Assembly (NCBI RefSeq): GCF_001552615.1
Contig: NZ_BCRN01000005.1
Coordinates: 248,001 to 312,000, forward strand
From: Millisia brevis NBRC 105863
GTDB taxonomy: Bacteria > Actinomycetota > Actinomycetes > Mycobacteriales > Mycobacteriaceae
Length of the DNA: 64,000 nt
Reading direction: 5' to 3'
This document shows, piece by piece, positions 1 to 8,322 of the stretch. The position numbers were made by a program, and so were the translations under genes. How positions within the stretch are numbered: the first letter of the stretch is position 1; every line of letters starts with the position of its first letter. The notes below the pieces were generated by a model. It had not been told where the DNA came from and ran no database searches. It saw only the letters and a program-made list of their open reading frames with translations.

Positions 1-49
1 ACAGTCTAGCAACGTTCGGGCGTTCGGGCGGCTCAGCGAAGGAGATCGG

Positions 50-763
50 ATGGCAGGGCTGATGGCTCGCGCGGCGGAATGGGAACGCGGCCGCGTCGAA
101 CTGACCATGATGTTGGCGTTGACGTTCACCACCGGCATCATCGACGCGATCGGCTTCCTCGGCCTCGATCGTGTCTTCACCGCCAACATGACCGGCAATG
201 TCGTGATCATGGGCATGGGCCTGGTCGGCTCCACCGATCTGCCGGTTCTCGGGCCCGCGCTCGCCTTCGTCGGCTTCGTCCTCGGCGCGGGTATCGCCGC
301 CGCGGTCCAGCGCAAGGCCCGCGCCGGTTGGAGCGGCATCACCACCACCGTGCTGACCATCTGCGCCCTGATCCCGCTGGCGATGGGCGTGCTCGCCGAG
401 ATCGAGGGCCACGTCGTGGCGCATACCCCGACCGCCCTGACGATCACCGGCATGCTCGGTCTGGCGATGGGCGCGCAGGCGGCGACCGCCCGCCGCATCG
501 GCGTCAAGGACGTCACCACGGTCGTGATCACCTCGACGATCACCGGCATGGCCGCCGATTCGCGGCTCGCGGGCGGCAACGGCTCGGGTACCGGTCGGCG
601 GGTCTGGGCGATCGCGTTGATGTTCCTCGGCGCCCTGGTCGGAGCGCTGCTGCTGCTGACCAGTCTGGGGATCGCCCTGCTGGTCGCGGGCGGGTTGATG
701 CTGCTGGTCATCTGGGTCGGGCACGCGATCCGGCCGCGACGCGACGCCGAAGCCACCGCCTGA
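50..763 (+). CDS. YoaK/DUF1275 family membrane protein
   Basis: A 237-residue integral membrane protein of the YoaK (DUF1275) family. The family signature lies at about residues 25-52: TGIIDAIGFLGL followed by RVFTANMTGNVV. About six hydrophobic segments follow, ending in a basic tail. Members are predicted inner-membrane transporters or permease-like proteins with no established substrate, so no function is assigned. The ATG at 50 has an AAGGAG ribosome site 5 bases upstream; the ATG at 62 is a weaker alternative. It converges on the allantoinase gene, 46 bases away. Confidence 0.85.
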   Translation: MAGLMARAAEWERGRVELTMMLALTFTTGIIDAIGFLGLDRVFTANMTGNVVIMGMGLVGSTDLPVLGPALAFVGFVLGAGIAAAVQRKARAGWSGITTTVLTICALIPLAMGVLAEIEGHVVAHTPTALTITGMLGLAMGAQAATARRIGVKDVTTVVITSTITGMAADSRLAGGNGSGTGRRVWAIALMFLGALVGALLLLTSLGIALLVAGGLMLLVIWVGHAIRPRRDAEATA

Positions 764-809
764 CCCAGCCGCCACTTGATCCTGCCGACGAGACTCAGGC
801 GGCGGGGAC

Positions 810-2282
810 TCAGGCCGCCGGGGTGCGGACGACCGGGGTGATCAGCCGGCCGGGATGGGCCCCGGTGAACGGGTCGGCGCCGGCGGTGTCGTAGACGACC
901 TCGCCGCGCACCATCGTGCGGTGCACCACCCCGTACAGATCCTCGCCGTTGTAAGCGGTCAGCGGGTTGCGGTGTTCGAGGCGTGCCGCGTCGACCCGGT
1001 GGACCTCGTCGGGCGCGAACTCGATGAGGTTGGCCAGCGCACCGGCGCGGATCTCGCCGACATCGACGACTCCGGCCAGGTCGGCCGGCCCGGTGGTGTG
1101 GCGCGGCAGCAGCGTTTCGAGGCTGATCCCCCGGCCGCGGGCGGCGGTCCAGGACGCGGAGAAGGCGAGCTGCAGCGAAGCGATGCCGCCCCAGGCCAGG
1201 CCGAAGTCCCCGTCGCCGCGGTCCTTGAGTTCACGGGTGCTCGGCGAATGGTCGGACACGATCGCCATGATGTCGCCGGAGACCACCGCCTCCCAGAGGT
1301 GGTCGCGGTCGTCGCCGCCGCGGATCGGCGGGCAGCACTTGAAGACGGTCGCCGAGTCCGGGATATCGGCCGGATCGAAGAACAGGTAGTGCGGGCAGGT
1401 TTCCGCGGTGATCCGCACCCCGTCGGCCCGGGCGGCACGGATCATGTCGACCGCGTCACCGCTGGAGACGTGCAGGACGTGGGCGCGAGCCCCGGTTCGC
1501 CGCGCCTCGGCGATCACCCGGGCGACCGCGGAGGTCTCCGCAACCGGGGGCCGTGAGTTCAGGAACGGCCGGTAGTGGTGGCCGAGGGGCCGATCACCGC
1601 CGGTGAGCAGCTCGGGGTCCTCGGCGTGCACGATCGCGAGCAGGTCGAGCCGCGCGCACTCGGTCATCATCGCGGCGAACTGGTCGGGGTCGAGGGCGGG
1701 GAATTCGTCGACACCCGACGGGGACAGGAACGACTTGACGCCGAAGACGCCGTTGTCGCGCAGGGCGTCGAGCTTGCCGAGGCTCGACGGGATCGCGCCG
1801 CCCCAGAAGCCGACATCGATCAGCGGAACCCCGACCGCCGCCCGCTTGAGCTCCAGGGCCTCCGGGGTGGTCGTCGGCGGGATGCTGTTGAGCGGCATGT
1901 CGACGATCGTGGTGACCCCGCCCGCGGCGGCGGCGCGCAGCGCGGTCGGGAAGCCTTCCCAGTCCGTGCGGCCGGGGTCGTTGACGTGTACATGCGAGTC
2001 GACCAGGCCGGGTAGGACCACCAGATCCGGGCCGACGACGTGCTCCGCAGTCCCGTCGCCGGGGGTGTCGACGGGCAGCACGCCGGCGATCCGATCGCCG
2101 CGCACCAGGATCGCCGCCGGGCCGATCCGACCGTCCACCAGGGCTCGACTCGCCCGGATCAACAGGCCGGCGCCGGGTGCGGTCGAAGCCGGTTCGGTGG
2201 ACGCGGTGGGTGCACTATCGGCGCTGGTGGACACCGCACCACTATGGGGCACCGGCGGCGGCGATGCCGGCAGGAGCGGCAT
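810..2282 (-). CDS. allB: Allantoinase
   Basis: Hydrolyses the ring of allantoin to allantoate in ureide catabolism; cytoplasmic, metal-dependent amidohydrolase. The 490-residue product has the cyclic-amidohydrolase metal motif DSHVHVND (His97, His99), the allantoinase stretch TTIVDMPLNSIPPTT just after it, the candidate bridging lysine in GVKSFLSPSG (Lys183), later histidines in VHAEDPE and HVLHVSSG, and the catalytic-site aspartate in IVSDHSPST. The first about 40 residues are Ser/Ala/Pro-rich and unlike the family, so translation may start at the GTG of codon 17 or later. It is divergent from the uraD-uraH-uricase operon, so the locus can carry urate through to allantoate; no allantoicase or urease is in view. 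Confidence 0.9.
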   Translation of the reverse strand: MPLLPASPPPVPHSGAVSTSADSAPTASTEPASTAPGAGLLIRASRALVDGRIGPAAILVRGDRIAGVLPVDTPGDGTAEHVVGPDLVVLPGLVDSHVHVNDPGRTDWEGFPTALRAAAAGGVTTIVDMPLNSIPPTTTPEALELKRAAVGVPLIDVGFWGGAIPSSLGKLDALRDNGVFGVKSFLSPSGVDEFPALDPDQFAAMMTECARLDLLAIVHAEDPELLTGGDRPLGHHYRPFLNSRPPVAETSAVARVIAEARRTGARAHVLHVSSGDAVDMIRAARADGVRITAETCPHYLFFDPADIPDSATVFKCCPPIRGGDDRDHLWEAVVSGDIMAIVSDHSPSTRELKDRGDGDFGLAWGGIASLQLAFSASWTAARGRGISLETLLPRHTTGPADLAGVVDVGEIRAGALANLIEFAPDEVHRVDAARLEHRNPLTAYNGEDLYGVVHRTMVRGEVVYDTAGADPFTGAHPGRLITPVVRTPAA

Positions 2283-2321
2283 TTAACCGCGGTCTAACCC
2301 CGCGGAAACCGCCCGCGGACG

Positions 2322-2339
2322 GTTAACTCATAACTTAAC
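2322..2339. promoter_or_regulatory. Inverted repeat in the allB/uraD divergent promoter region
   Basis: GTTAA (2322-2326) and TTAAC (2335-2339) form inverted arms around an 8-base AT-rich centre in the 85-base gap between the divergent allantoinase and OHCU-decarboxylase genes. The position suits an operator or promoter element shared by both purine-catabolic transcripts. The regulator is not encoded nearby, and the assignment is inference. Confidence 0.35.
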
Positions 2340-2367
2340 GCCCAAGCGCCGCCCGAGAAGGAGCCCG

Positions 2368-2862
2368 ATGACGATCGACGAGTTCAACGCCCTCGACCCC
2401 GAGGCCGCCGTCGCCCTCGTGCTCACCACCGCGCGCGTCTCGTCCTGGGCCGACGCCGTCGTCGCCGCTCGGCCGTACGCGTCGGCCGAGGCGCTGATCG
2501 CCGCCGCCCGCGATCTCGGCCGCAGCTGGGGCGCCGCCGAGGTCGACGAGGCGATGGCCGCGCACCCGCGGATCGGCGAGGCACCCACCGGACAGGGTGT
2601 CGACGCCGACCACTCCCGCAAGGAGCAGTCGTCGATGGCGGGCGCCGATCCCGCGGTCGCCGCCGGGATCGCCGACGGCAACATCGCCTACGAGCGGACC
2701 TTCGGACGCGTCTTCCTCATCCGTGCAGCGGGGCGGACGCCGGAGGAAATCCTCGGCGCTCTGCGGCTGCGGTTGCGCAATGACCCGGAGACCGAAACGC
2801 TGGTGGTCGCCGGAGAGCTTCTCAATATCGCCGAACTGCGACTCCAGCAGGCCCTCGCCTGA
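2368..2862 (+). CDS. uraD: OHCU decarboxylase
   Basis: 2-oxo-4-hydroxy-4-carboxy-5-ureidoimidazoline decarboxylase, the last step from urate to S-allantoin. The 164-residue length is normal for the family. The catalytic histidine sits in AAHPRIGE (His66), and the conserved SRKEQSSM segment (Glu86) follows. The C-terminal half has the typical ETETLVVAGELLNIAELRL helix. The start follows a GAAGGAG ribosome site. It is first gene of uraD-uraH-uricase, 52 bases before uraH. Confidence 0.93.
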   Translation: MTIDEFNALDPEAAVALVLTTARVSSWADAVVAARPYASAEALIAAARDLGRSWGAAEVDEAMAAHPRIGEAPTGQGVDADHSRKEQSSMAGADPAVAAGIADGNIAYERTFGRVFLIRAAGRTPEEILGALRLRLRNDPETETLVVAGELLNIAELRLQQALA

Positions 2863-2914
2863 TCGAGTCGATCGACCACCGGACCCACTCGACCCGCTCG
2901 ACGGAAGGACGGCC

Positions 2915-3247
2915 GTGACGCGCAGCCACGTCACCACCCACGTTCTCGACACCACCAGCGGCAAACCCGCCGACGGGGTCGAGGTCGAATTGCTCGGGCC
3001 CGATGGGCCGATCGCCGAGGGTGTCACCGACGCCGACGGGCGGGTCGCCTCGCTCGGCCCGGACGTCCTGCCCGCCGGAACGTACGAACTGCGCCTGGCC
3101 ACCGGCGCCTGGTTCGAACGGCACGGCGTCGAAGCCTTCCACCCGGTCATCTCGATCAGTTTCCGCGTCGGACCGGACCCGTCCGTGCACTGGCATATCC
3201 CGGTGCTGCTGAGCCCGTTCGCCTTCACCACCTACCGAGGGAGCTGA
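2915..3247 (+). CDS. uraH: 5-hydroxyisourate hydrolase (transthyretin-like)
   Basis: Hydrolyses 5-hydroxyisourate, the uricase product, to OHCU. The 110-residue protein is of family size, with the N-terminal TTHVLDTTSGKPADGV strand and the diagnostic C-terminal YRGS motif that closes the active site of the tetramer. I chose the GTG at 2915, preceded by GGAAGGAC, because the longer open frame upstream overlaps uraD and has no family similarity. The uricase ATG follows the stop after two bases, so the two are probably translationally coupled. Confidence 0.92.
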   Translation: MTRSHVTTHVLDTTSGKPADGVEVELLGPDGPIAEGVTDADGRVASLGPDVLPAGTYELRLATGAWFERHGVEAFHPVISISFRVGPDPSVHWHIPVLLSPFAFTTYRGS

Positions 3248-3249
3248 CG

Positions 3250-4182
3250 ATGTCCGAGTCCGACAAGTCCGACGAGGTGGGCGTGGTGCTCGGCGCCAAC
3301 CGTTACGGCAAGGCGGAGAACCGCGTCGTGCGGATCACCCGCGATACGCCCGTGCACACGATCGAGGACCTCAGCGTGACCAGCCAACTGCTGGGCGACT
3401 TCACCGCCGCCCACCAGGTCGGCGACAACGCCCTGGTGGTGCCGACCGATACGCAGAAGAACACCGTCTTCGCGTTCGCCAAGAAATACGGCGTCGGCAG
3501 CCCGGAGGACTTCCTGCTCACCCTCGGCCGCCACTTCGTCGACGATTTCGACTGGATCACCGGTGGCTGCTGGCAGGCCGAGCAGTACACCTGGGACCGC
3601 ATCGTCGTCGACGGGAAACCACACGATCACTCGTTCGTGCGTTCCGGACGTGAGACGCGCACCGCCGTGGTGCAGATCGACGGTGATCGGACGCACGTGC
3701 TCGGCGGCGTGACCGATGTGGTGGTGCTCAAGTCGACGGGCAGCGAGTTCACCGGCTTCCCGATCGACCAGTACACCACCCTGCAGGAGGCCACCGATCG
3801 CATCCTCGCGACCTCGGTGACCGGCCGCTGGCGGTTCCTGCCCGAGGCGGTGGCCGAGGGCCTCGACTACAACGCGCTCTACGCCTCGATCACCGAGATC
3901 CTGCTCGCGACGTTCGCCTCGACGCACTCGCTCGCGTTGCAGCAGACCCTCTTCGCGATGGGCAAGGCGATCATCGAGGCGCACCCCGCCGTCGCCGAGG
4001 TGAAGTTCTCAACGCCGAACAAACACCACTTCGTCGTCGACCTCGCCCCCTTCGGCCTGGAGAACCCCAACGAGGTCTTCTACGCCGCCGACCGCCCCTA
4101 CGGTCTAATCGAAGGCACCATCCTGCGCGCCGGCGTCGAACCCGCCCCAGGCGCCTGGAGTGGCATCCCCGGCTTCGCCTGA
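3250..4182 (+). CDS. uox: Urate oxidase (uricase)
   Basis: Cofactor-free oxidation of urate to 5-hydroxyisourate and peroxide. The 310-residue product carries both tunnelling-fold repeats: GANRYGKAENRVVRI near the N-terminus supplies the catalytic lysine, VVPTDTQKNTVFAFAKKYG supplies the catalytic Thr/Asp region, and a second-half motif STPNKHHFVVDL supplies the active-site His. It is last in the uraD-uraH-uox operon. The three genes plus divergent allB form an uninterrupted urate-to-allantoate route, lacking only xanthine dehydrogenase and allantoate-using enzymes. Confidence 0.95.
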   Translation: MSESDKSDEVGVVLGANRYGKAENRVVRITRDTPVHTIEDLSVTSQLLGDFTAAHQVGDNALVVPTDTQKNTVFAFAKKYGVGSPEDFLLTLGRHFVDDFDWITGGCWQAEQYTWDRIVVDGKPHDHSFVRSGRETRTAVVQIDGDRTHVLGGVTDVVVLKSTGSEFTGFPIDQYTTLQEATDRILATSVTGRWRFLPEAVAEGLDYNALYASITEILLATFASTHSLALQQTLFAMGKAIIEAHPAVAEVKFSTPNKHHFVVDLAPFGLENPNEVFYAADRPYGLIEGTILRAGVEPAPGAWSGIPGFA

Positions 4183-4228
4183 TGCCACTCGGCTTCGTTT
4201 CCGATCACACCGCCGATCACACCGCCGG

Positions 4229-5890
4229 TCAGAACGGCGGTGGATGGGCGGCGTCGTAGCGTTCGCGGGCCCGATGGTGGGCACGAGAGCGAACCGCGCG
4301 CAGGTTGATGACCTTGGTGTGTGCGGGCGTGATGTCGCGTGCGCGTGGTGGGCGTAGTTCGGTGAACAGGTCGCGGCCGGTGAAGGCGTTGCCGAGGAAG
4401 GTGTGTCCGGTCGGGGTGGTGAAGAAGATGTGGCCGAGCGGGGTTTGGTAGTCGCGCCAGCCGGGGGTGAAGGTCTTGATGCGGTGGTGGGGGCGGCAGA
4501 GGGGTTTGAGGTTGGTGGGGGTGGTGGCACCGCCGGTGGCGTACGGGGTGGTGTGGTCGAGGTCGGTGCGGTGGACCGGTGTGGTGCATCCGGGGAAGGT
4601 GCAGCACAGTTCGGCGGCGGTGGCCAGGGCGCGCACGGAGCGGCTGGGAACGTACCTGTCGCTGCCGGGAGCGGGTGTGGCCGGCGGTTCGGGAGTGCCC
4701 GGGTGGAGGGCGCCGGGTGGTGAGCCGGGTGGCAGGGCCGGTGTGTGGGGTGTGTGGATGTAGCTGCGGGTGGCTTCGGCGATCAGTTCGCGGGCGACGG
4801 CGGGGTCGATGACGCCGTGGCCGTCGAGGTAGGCGGGGGAGTTGTTCGCGCCGAGCAGGGTGGCGAGCGAGACGATGATGTGGAAGGTCGGCTTCGGGGC
4901 TGTCGGCGACGCGGGGCGCGGGGTGGAGGACCGCCCGTCAGCAGTGCTCCGCCCCTCGGCGCAGTCGGCAGGGCCGGACCGGGAGGTGGGCCTCTCGGCA
5001 GCCGAGGGCGCGGCGGTTGACGGAGTGCAGTCGGGGCATTGGCAGGTCAGGGCCGGTTCGTCGTGGGCCAGGGCGATCAACGCGTCCGCGCGGCGTTGGG
5101 CGAGAGTTCGGCCGTCGTCGCGGTGGACGGCGGTAGCCATGGCGTCGATGCGGGCGTTGAGTGCGGCGGCGCGGTCGGCGGGCAGGGTGCCGGTGATGCG
5201 GGATTGGCCGGGGATCGAGCGGTCGGGGCGGATCACGACATGCCGGTCGCGATCCCCGCGCTCGCGGTGCAACCGGGCCGCGTCCCGGTCGACCCGGACG
5301 ATGAGGGTGTCGACCAGGTCTCGAAACCGGCGGATCGACATCGGGGCCCGCGTACCGAGTTCGACCGCCAGTTCCGCGTCGAGAGCTTCGAACAGGTCCG
5401 GCTGCACCAGGGCGGTGCGATCGATGATCAGCAGCATCCGGGTCAGATCGATCCGCCCGCAAGCGAGCAGGGTGCCGGTGCGGGGAAGTTGGGTGCACAT
5501 CACGGTGCCGGCGATGATCAACCGACGCGCCCGCGCTGCGGGCACGGTCAACGCGGCGCCGATCAGGGCAATCGCCTGCTCGAGTCCGTCGGGGCCGAAC
5601 CGGTCACGGATCTGCGCACCGGTCAACGTCCGCGCGGCGAGTTCCTCGATCGAGGCGACCGGCCCGCATCCCAAGGCCTCGTCGACGGTCGCCATGTAGG
5701 TGTGGTCGAGGTCTTCGTAGATCGCCGCCGCCGCTTGCAGATTCCGGTAATCCGCGCACGCGGTGATCGCGGCATTGTGGGTCAGGATCTCCACCAACTC
5801 GGCGGTCGAATGCGCCCGGTCCGCGGCGAGTTGCAACGCCAACCGAGCGGCACCGGTGTCGGTGTCGATCAGGGAAGCCGCCGCGGTCAT
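4229..5890 (-). CDS. DUF222/13E12-type HNH endonuclease-domain protein
   Basis: A 553-residue protein of the actinobacterial DUF222 plus HNH family (mycobacterial 13E12 repeat proteins). The N-terminal about 300 residues are the helical DUF222 region. A Pro/Ser/Ala-rich linker follows, then an HNH module near residues 440-490 with CTFPGC, DLDHTTPYATGG, LKPLCRPHHRIK, giving zinc-binding cysteines and the catalytic His. Nuclease activity is inferred from the fold; the cellular role is unknown. These genes are often multi-copy and recombine with each other. A mycobacterial-type SOS box lies 3 bases upstream of the start codon, suggesting DNA-damage induction and a very short or absent leader. 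Confidence 0.85.
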   Translation of the reverse strand: MTAAASLIDTDTGAARLALQLAADRAHSTAELVEILTHNAAITACADYRNLQAAAAIYEDLDHTYMATVDEALGCGPVASIEELAARTLTGAQIRDRFGPDGLEQAIALIGAALTVPAARARRLIIAGTVMCTQLPRTGTLLACGRIDLTRMLLIIDRTALVQPDLFEALDAELAVELGTRAPMSIRRFRDLVDTLIVRVDRDAARLHRERGDRDRHVVIRPDRSIPGQSRITGTLPADRAAALNARIDAMATAVHRDDGRTLAQRRADALIALAHDEPALTCQCPDCTPSTAAPSAAERPTSRSGPADCAEGRSTADGRSSTPRPASPTAPKPTFHIIVSLATLLGANNSPAYLDGHGVIDPAVARELIAEATRSYIHTPHTPALPPGSPPGALHPGTPEPPATPAPGSDRYVPSRSVRALATAAELCCTFPGCTTPVHRTDLDHTTPYATGGATTPTNLKPLCRPHHRIKTFTPGWRDYQTPLGHIFFTTPTGHTFLGNAFTGRDLFTELRPPRARDITPAHTKVINLRAVRSRAHHRARERYDAAHPPPF

Positions 5891-5893
5891 ACG

Positions 5894-5909
5894 TAGAACA
5901 TACGTTCGA
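5894..5909 (-). promoter_or_regulatory. LexA (SOS) box
   Basis: Read on the minus strand the site is TCGAACGTATGTTCTA, matching the mycobacterial/actinobacterial SOS consensus TCGAAC-N4-GTTCGA at 11 of 12 fixed positions. It sits immediately upstream of the DUF222/HNH start codon. Known members of the 13E12 family in Mycobacterium are in the LexA regulon, which supports the call. Confidence 0.75.
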
Positions 5910-5955
5910 ACAGTACGAAACGCAATACGTTGATTCCGGCACCCTGAAGCCCGCT

Positions 5956-6426
5956 CTACAACGGCCCGAGGACGCTGTCGGGATCCGCGTCGAGGGCCAG
6001 GGTGTCCAGGACCGTGAGCAGCGCCCGCTCCTCGTAGCGGAAATGGCTCTCCATGATCGCGGCGATCCCCTCGAGGTGTCGGTCGATCTCCTGCGCCGAC
6101 GCCGCGTCGTCCAACGCCCTCTGCAGGGCCCGGATCAGGTAGTCGATCATCGAATGGTCCTGCCGCAGCGCACGCAGCGTGTCCGCCAACTCCGGATGCG
6201 CAGCGGCGATCGCCGGGAACAGTTCGCGATCCTCGCCCTCGTGGTGGGCGGTCAGCGCGGTGCAGAATCCGTGACAGAACAGCAGCAGATCACCGTGAAT
6301 CACCATCGACGCCGCTTCGGCATCGAATTCGGCTCGGGTCACCGCCAAGGCCTCGCGCAGCCGTCCGTGCATTCTGCGCAGTTCATTACCCCAGGCCACC
6401 AGCCTGGCCTTTTCGCCCTCAGTCAC
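5956..6426 (-). CDS. Hemerythrin HHE-domain protein
   Basis: A 156-residue single-domain hemerythrin-like protein, predicted to bind a di-iron centre. Ligand-type residues are visible in IHGDLLLFCHGFCTALTAHHEGEDRELFP (His, His, HxxxE), the central DHSMIDYL and the C-terminal HFRYEERAL. Such actinobacterial proteins are implicated in oxygen, nitric oxide or peroxide sensing or storage; the specific ligand cannot be read from sequence. It is a monocistronic minus-strand gene 65 bases upstream of the HNH gene; the about 150 bases before it hold no other gene. Confidence 0.85.
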   Translation of the reverse strand: MTEGEKARLVAWGNELRRMHGRLREALAVTRAEFDAEAASMVIHGDLLLFCHGFCTALTAHHEGEDRELFPAIAAAHPELADTLRALRQDHSMIDYLIRALQRALDDAASAQEIDRHLEGIAAIMESHFRYEERALLTVLDTLALDADPDSVLGPL

Positions 6427-6574
6427 GCGAGGGCGAAGGGTGCGACGTCATCATCGCCGAACTCCTTCGAATCCCACGCCTCCATGCCTGACACGGTCTG
6501 CCACCGGCACGCGACGCTCCCGCCAGCCTAACACCGGATCGGTGCCAGGCCGGCGGGCGAGAGATCCCGCGGTA

Positions 6575-8308
6575 TCAATCCAACAGGCGCCGAACCAGAT
6601 TCGTCTTGGCGAGGTCCAGCAGTTCGTCGCCGCGACCCGACATGACCGTGCGCAGTGCGTAGAGCGTGAAGCCCTTGGCCTGCGCGGCGGTGATCGCCGG
6701 GGGAATCGACAACTCCTGCCGAGCGGTCACCACGTCCACCAGGGCCGGCCCGTCGTAGGCGAAGGCATCCTCGAGCGCCCGCTTCAGGTCGCCGGGCTGC
6801 TCCACCCGCTCGGCGTGCATCCCGACCGCGCGGGCGATGTCGGCGAAGCTGGGGTTGTCCAGATCGGTGCCGAAGGTGACGATGCCCGCCGCCTTCATCT
6901 CCAACTCGACGAAGTTCAACGACGAGTTGTTGAACACGATGATCTTGACCGGCAACCGATTCTGCCGAAGGGTCAGCAGTTCGCCGAGCAGCATCGCCGC
7001 ACCGCCGTCGCCCGCGAGGGCGATCACCTGACGGCCGGGGTAGGCCGACTGGGCACCGACGGCCTGGGAGATGGCGTTGGCCATCGTGCCGTGCGCGAAG
7101 GAGCCGATCAGCCGCCGTCGACCGTTCATCCGCAGATACCGCGCGGCCCAGACCACGGGCGAGCCGACGTCCGGAATGTACACCGCGTCATCGGAACTCA
7201 GGTCACTGACGAGCTTGGCCAGGTACTGCGGGTGAATCGGGTTGCGACCGTCGTCGACGGCCAGGTCGTCGAGCGCCTCACGGGTCTTGGTGTAGTGGGC
7301 CAGCGCGTCATCGAGATGCTCACTGCTTCGTTCGACCGTCAGCAGCGGCAGCAGCGCGGGAATCGTGTCGGCGACCGACCCGACCAGGCCCAGGTCGATC
7401 GGCGCCCGCCGGCCCAATTGTTCACCCCGAATGTCCAATTGGATGATCGTGGCATCCTCGGGAATGAACTGTTGGTAGGGGAAGTCGGTGCCGAGCATCA
7501 GCAGCGTGTCGCACTTCTCCATGGCCCGGTAGCCGGAGGCGAAGCCCAACAGCCCGGTCATCCCCACATCGAAGGGGTTGTCGTATTCGACAAATTCCTT
7601 GCCCCGCAACGCATGTACGATCGGCGCCTGCAGTCGCCGGGCCAGCTCGATCAGCTGGGGGTGCGCGCCCTGGGTTCCCGCACCCGCCAGGATGGTGATC
7701 CGTTCGCCCGCGTCGAGCAGGCGGGCGGCCTCGGCCAGGTCGGCGTCGGCGGGCCGGCTGACGGTGCGCGCGGCGCGGATCGGTGCGGCCGGCAGCCGTC
7801 CGACGTTCTTGTGCAGGAAGATCTCACCGGGGACGACGATCACGGCCACGCCGCGGCGTTCCACGGCGGTGCGCATCGCGATCTCGAGGACCCGGGGCAA
7901 TTGCTCCGGGGTGCTGATCTGCTCGCAGTAGACGCTGCACTCCTCGAACAGCGACTGTGGGTGCGTCTCCTGGAAGTAGTTGCTGCCGATCTCGGAGGCG
8001 GGGATCTGCGCCGCGATCGCGAGAACCGGTACGCGACTGCGGTTCGCGTCGTAGAGACCGTTGATCAGATGCAGGTTGCCCGGGCCGCAGCTGCCCGCGC
8101 AGACGGCGAGTTCACCGGTGAGGCCCGCTTCGGCGGCCGCCGCGAAGGCCGCCGCCTCCTCGTGTCGAACATGTTGCCAGGCGATCGTTCCCGCGCGCCG
8201 GAGCGCGTCGGTGAAGCCGTTGAGCGAGTCACCGGGGATGCCGTAGACCCGCTTCACCCCGGACTGTTCCAGGATGTCCACCATGACGTCGGCCACCGAA
8301 TCGGCCAT
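6575..8308 (-). CDS. poxB: ThDP-dependent pyruvate oxidase/dehydrogenase (PoxB-like)
   Basis: A 577-residue thiamine-diphosphate enzyme related to pyruvate:quinone oxidoreductase, which converts pyruvate to acetate and CO2. The N-terminal PYR domain has GVKRVYGIPGDSLNGFTDAL and the ThDP-activating glutamate in RHEEAAAFAAAAEA. The middle domain includes LLMLGTDFPYQQF. The C-terminal PP domain carries the ThDP signature GDGGAAMLLGELLTLRQN ending in NN. The start was set at the ATG at 8308, preceded by AAAGGA; a much longer in-frame extension upstream overlaps the aldo/keto reductase and is not family-like. Family subdivision (PoxB versus acetolactate-type) is less certain than the fold. The aldo/keto reductase upstream ends 14 bases away. 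Confidence 0.85.
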   Translation of the reverse strand: MADSVADVMVDILEQSGVKRVYGIPGDSLNGFTDALRRAGTIAWQHVRHEEAAAFAAAAEAGLTGELAVCAGSCGPGNLHLINGLYDANRSRVPVLAIAAQIPASEIGSNYFQETHPQSLFEECSVYCEQISTPEQLPRVLEIAMRTAVERRGVAVIVVPGEIFLHKNVGRLPAAPIRAARTVSRPADADLAEAARLLDAGERITILAGAGTQGAHPQLIELARRLQAPIVHALRGKEFVEYDNPFDVGMTGLLGFASGYRAMEKCDTLLMLGTDFPYQQFIPEDATIIQLDIRGEQLGRRAPIDLGLVGSVADTIPALLPLLTVERSSEHLDDALAHYTKTREALDDLAVDDGRNPIHPQYLAKLVSDLSSDDAVYIPDVGSPVVWAARYLRMNGRRRLIGSFAHGTMANAISQAVGAQSAYPGRQVIALAGDGGAAMLLGELLTLRQNRLPVKIIVFNNSSLNFVELEMKAAGIVTFGTDLDNPSFADIARAVGMHAERVEQPGDLKRALEDAFAYDGPALVDVVTARQELSIPPAITAAQAKGFTLYALRTVMSGRGDELLDLAKTNLVRRLLD

Positions 8309-8322
8309 ATCTCGAGTCCTTT

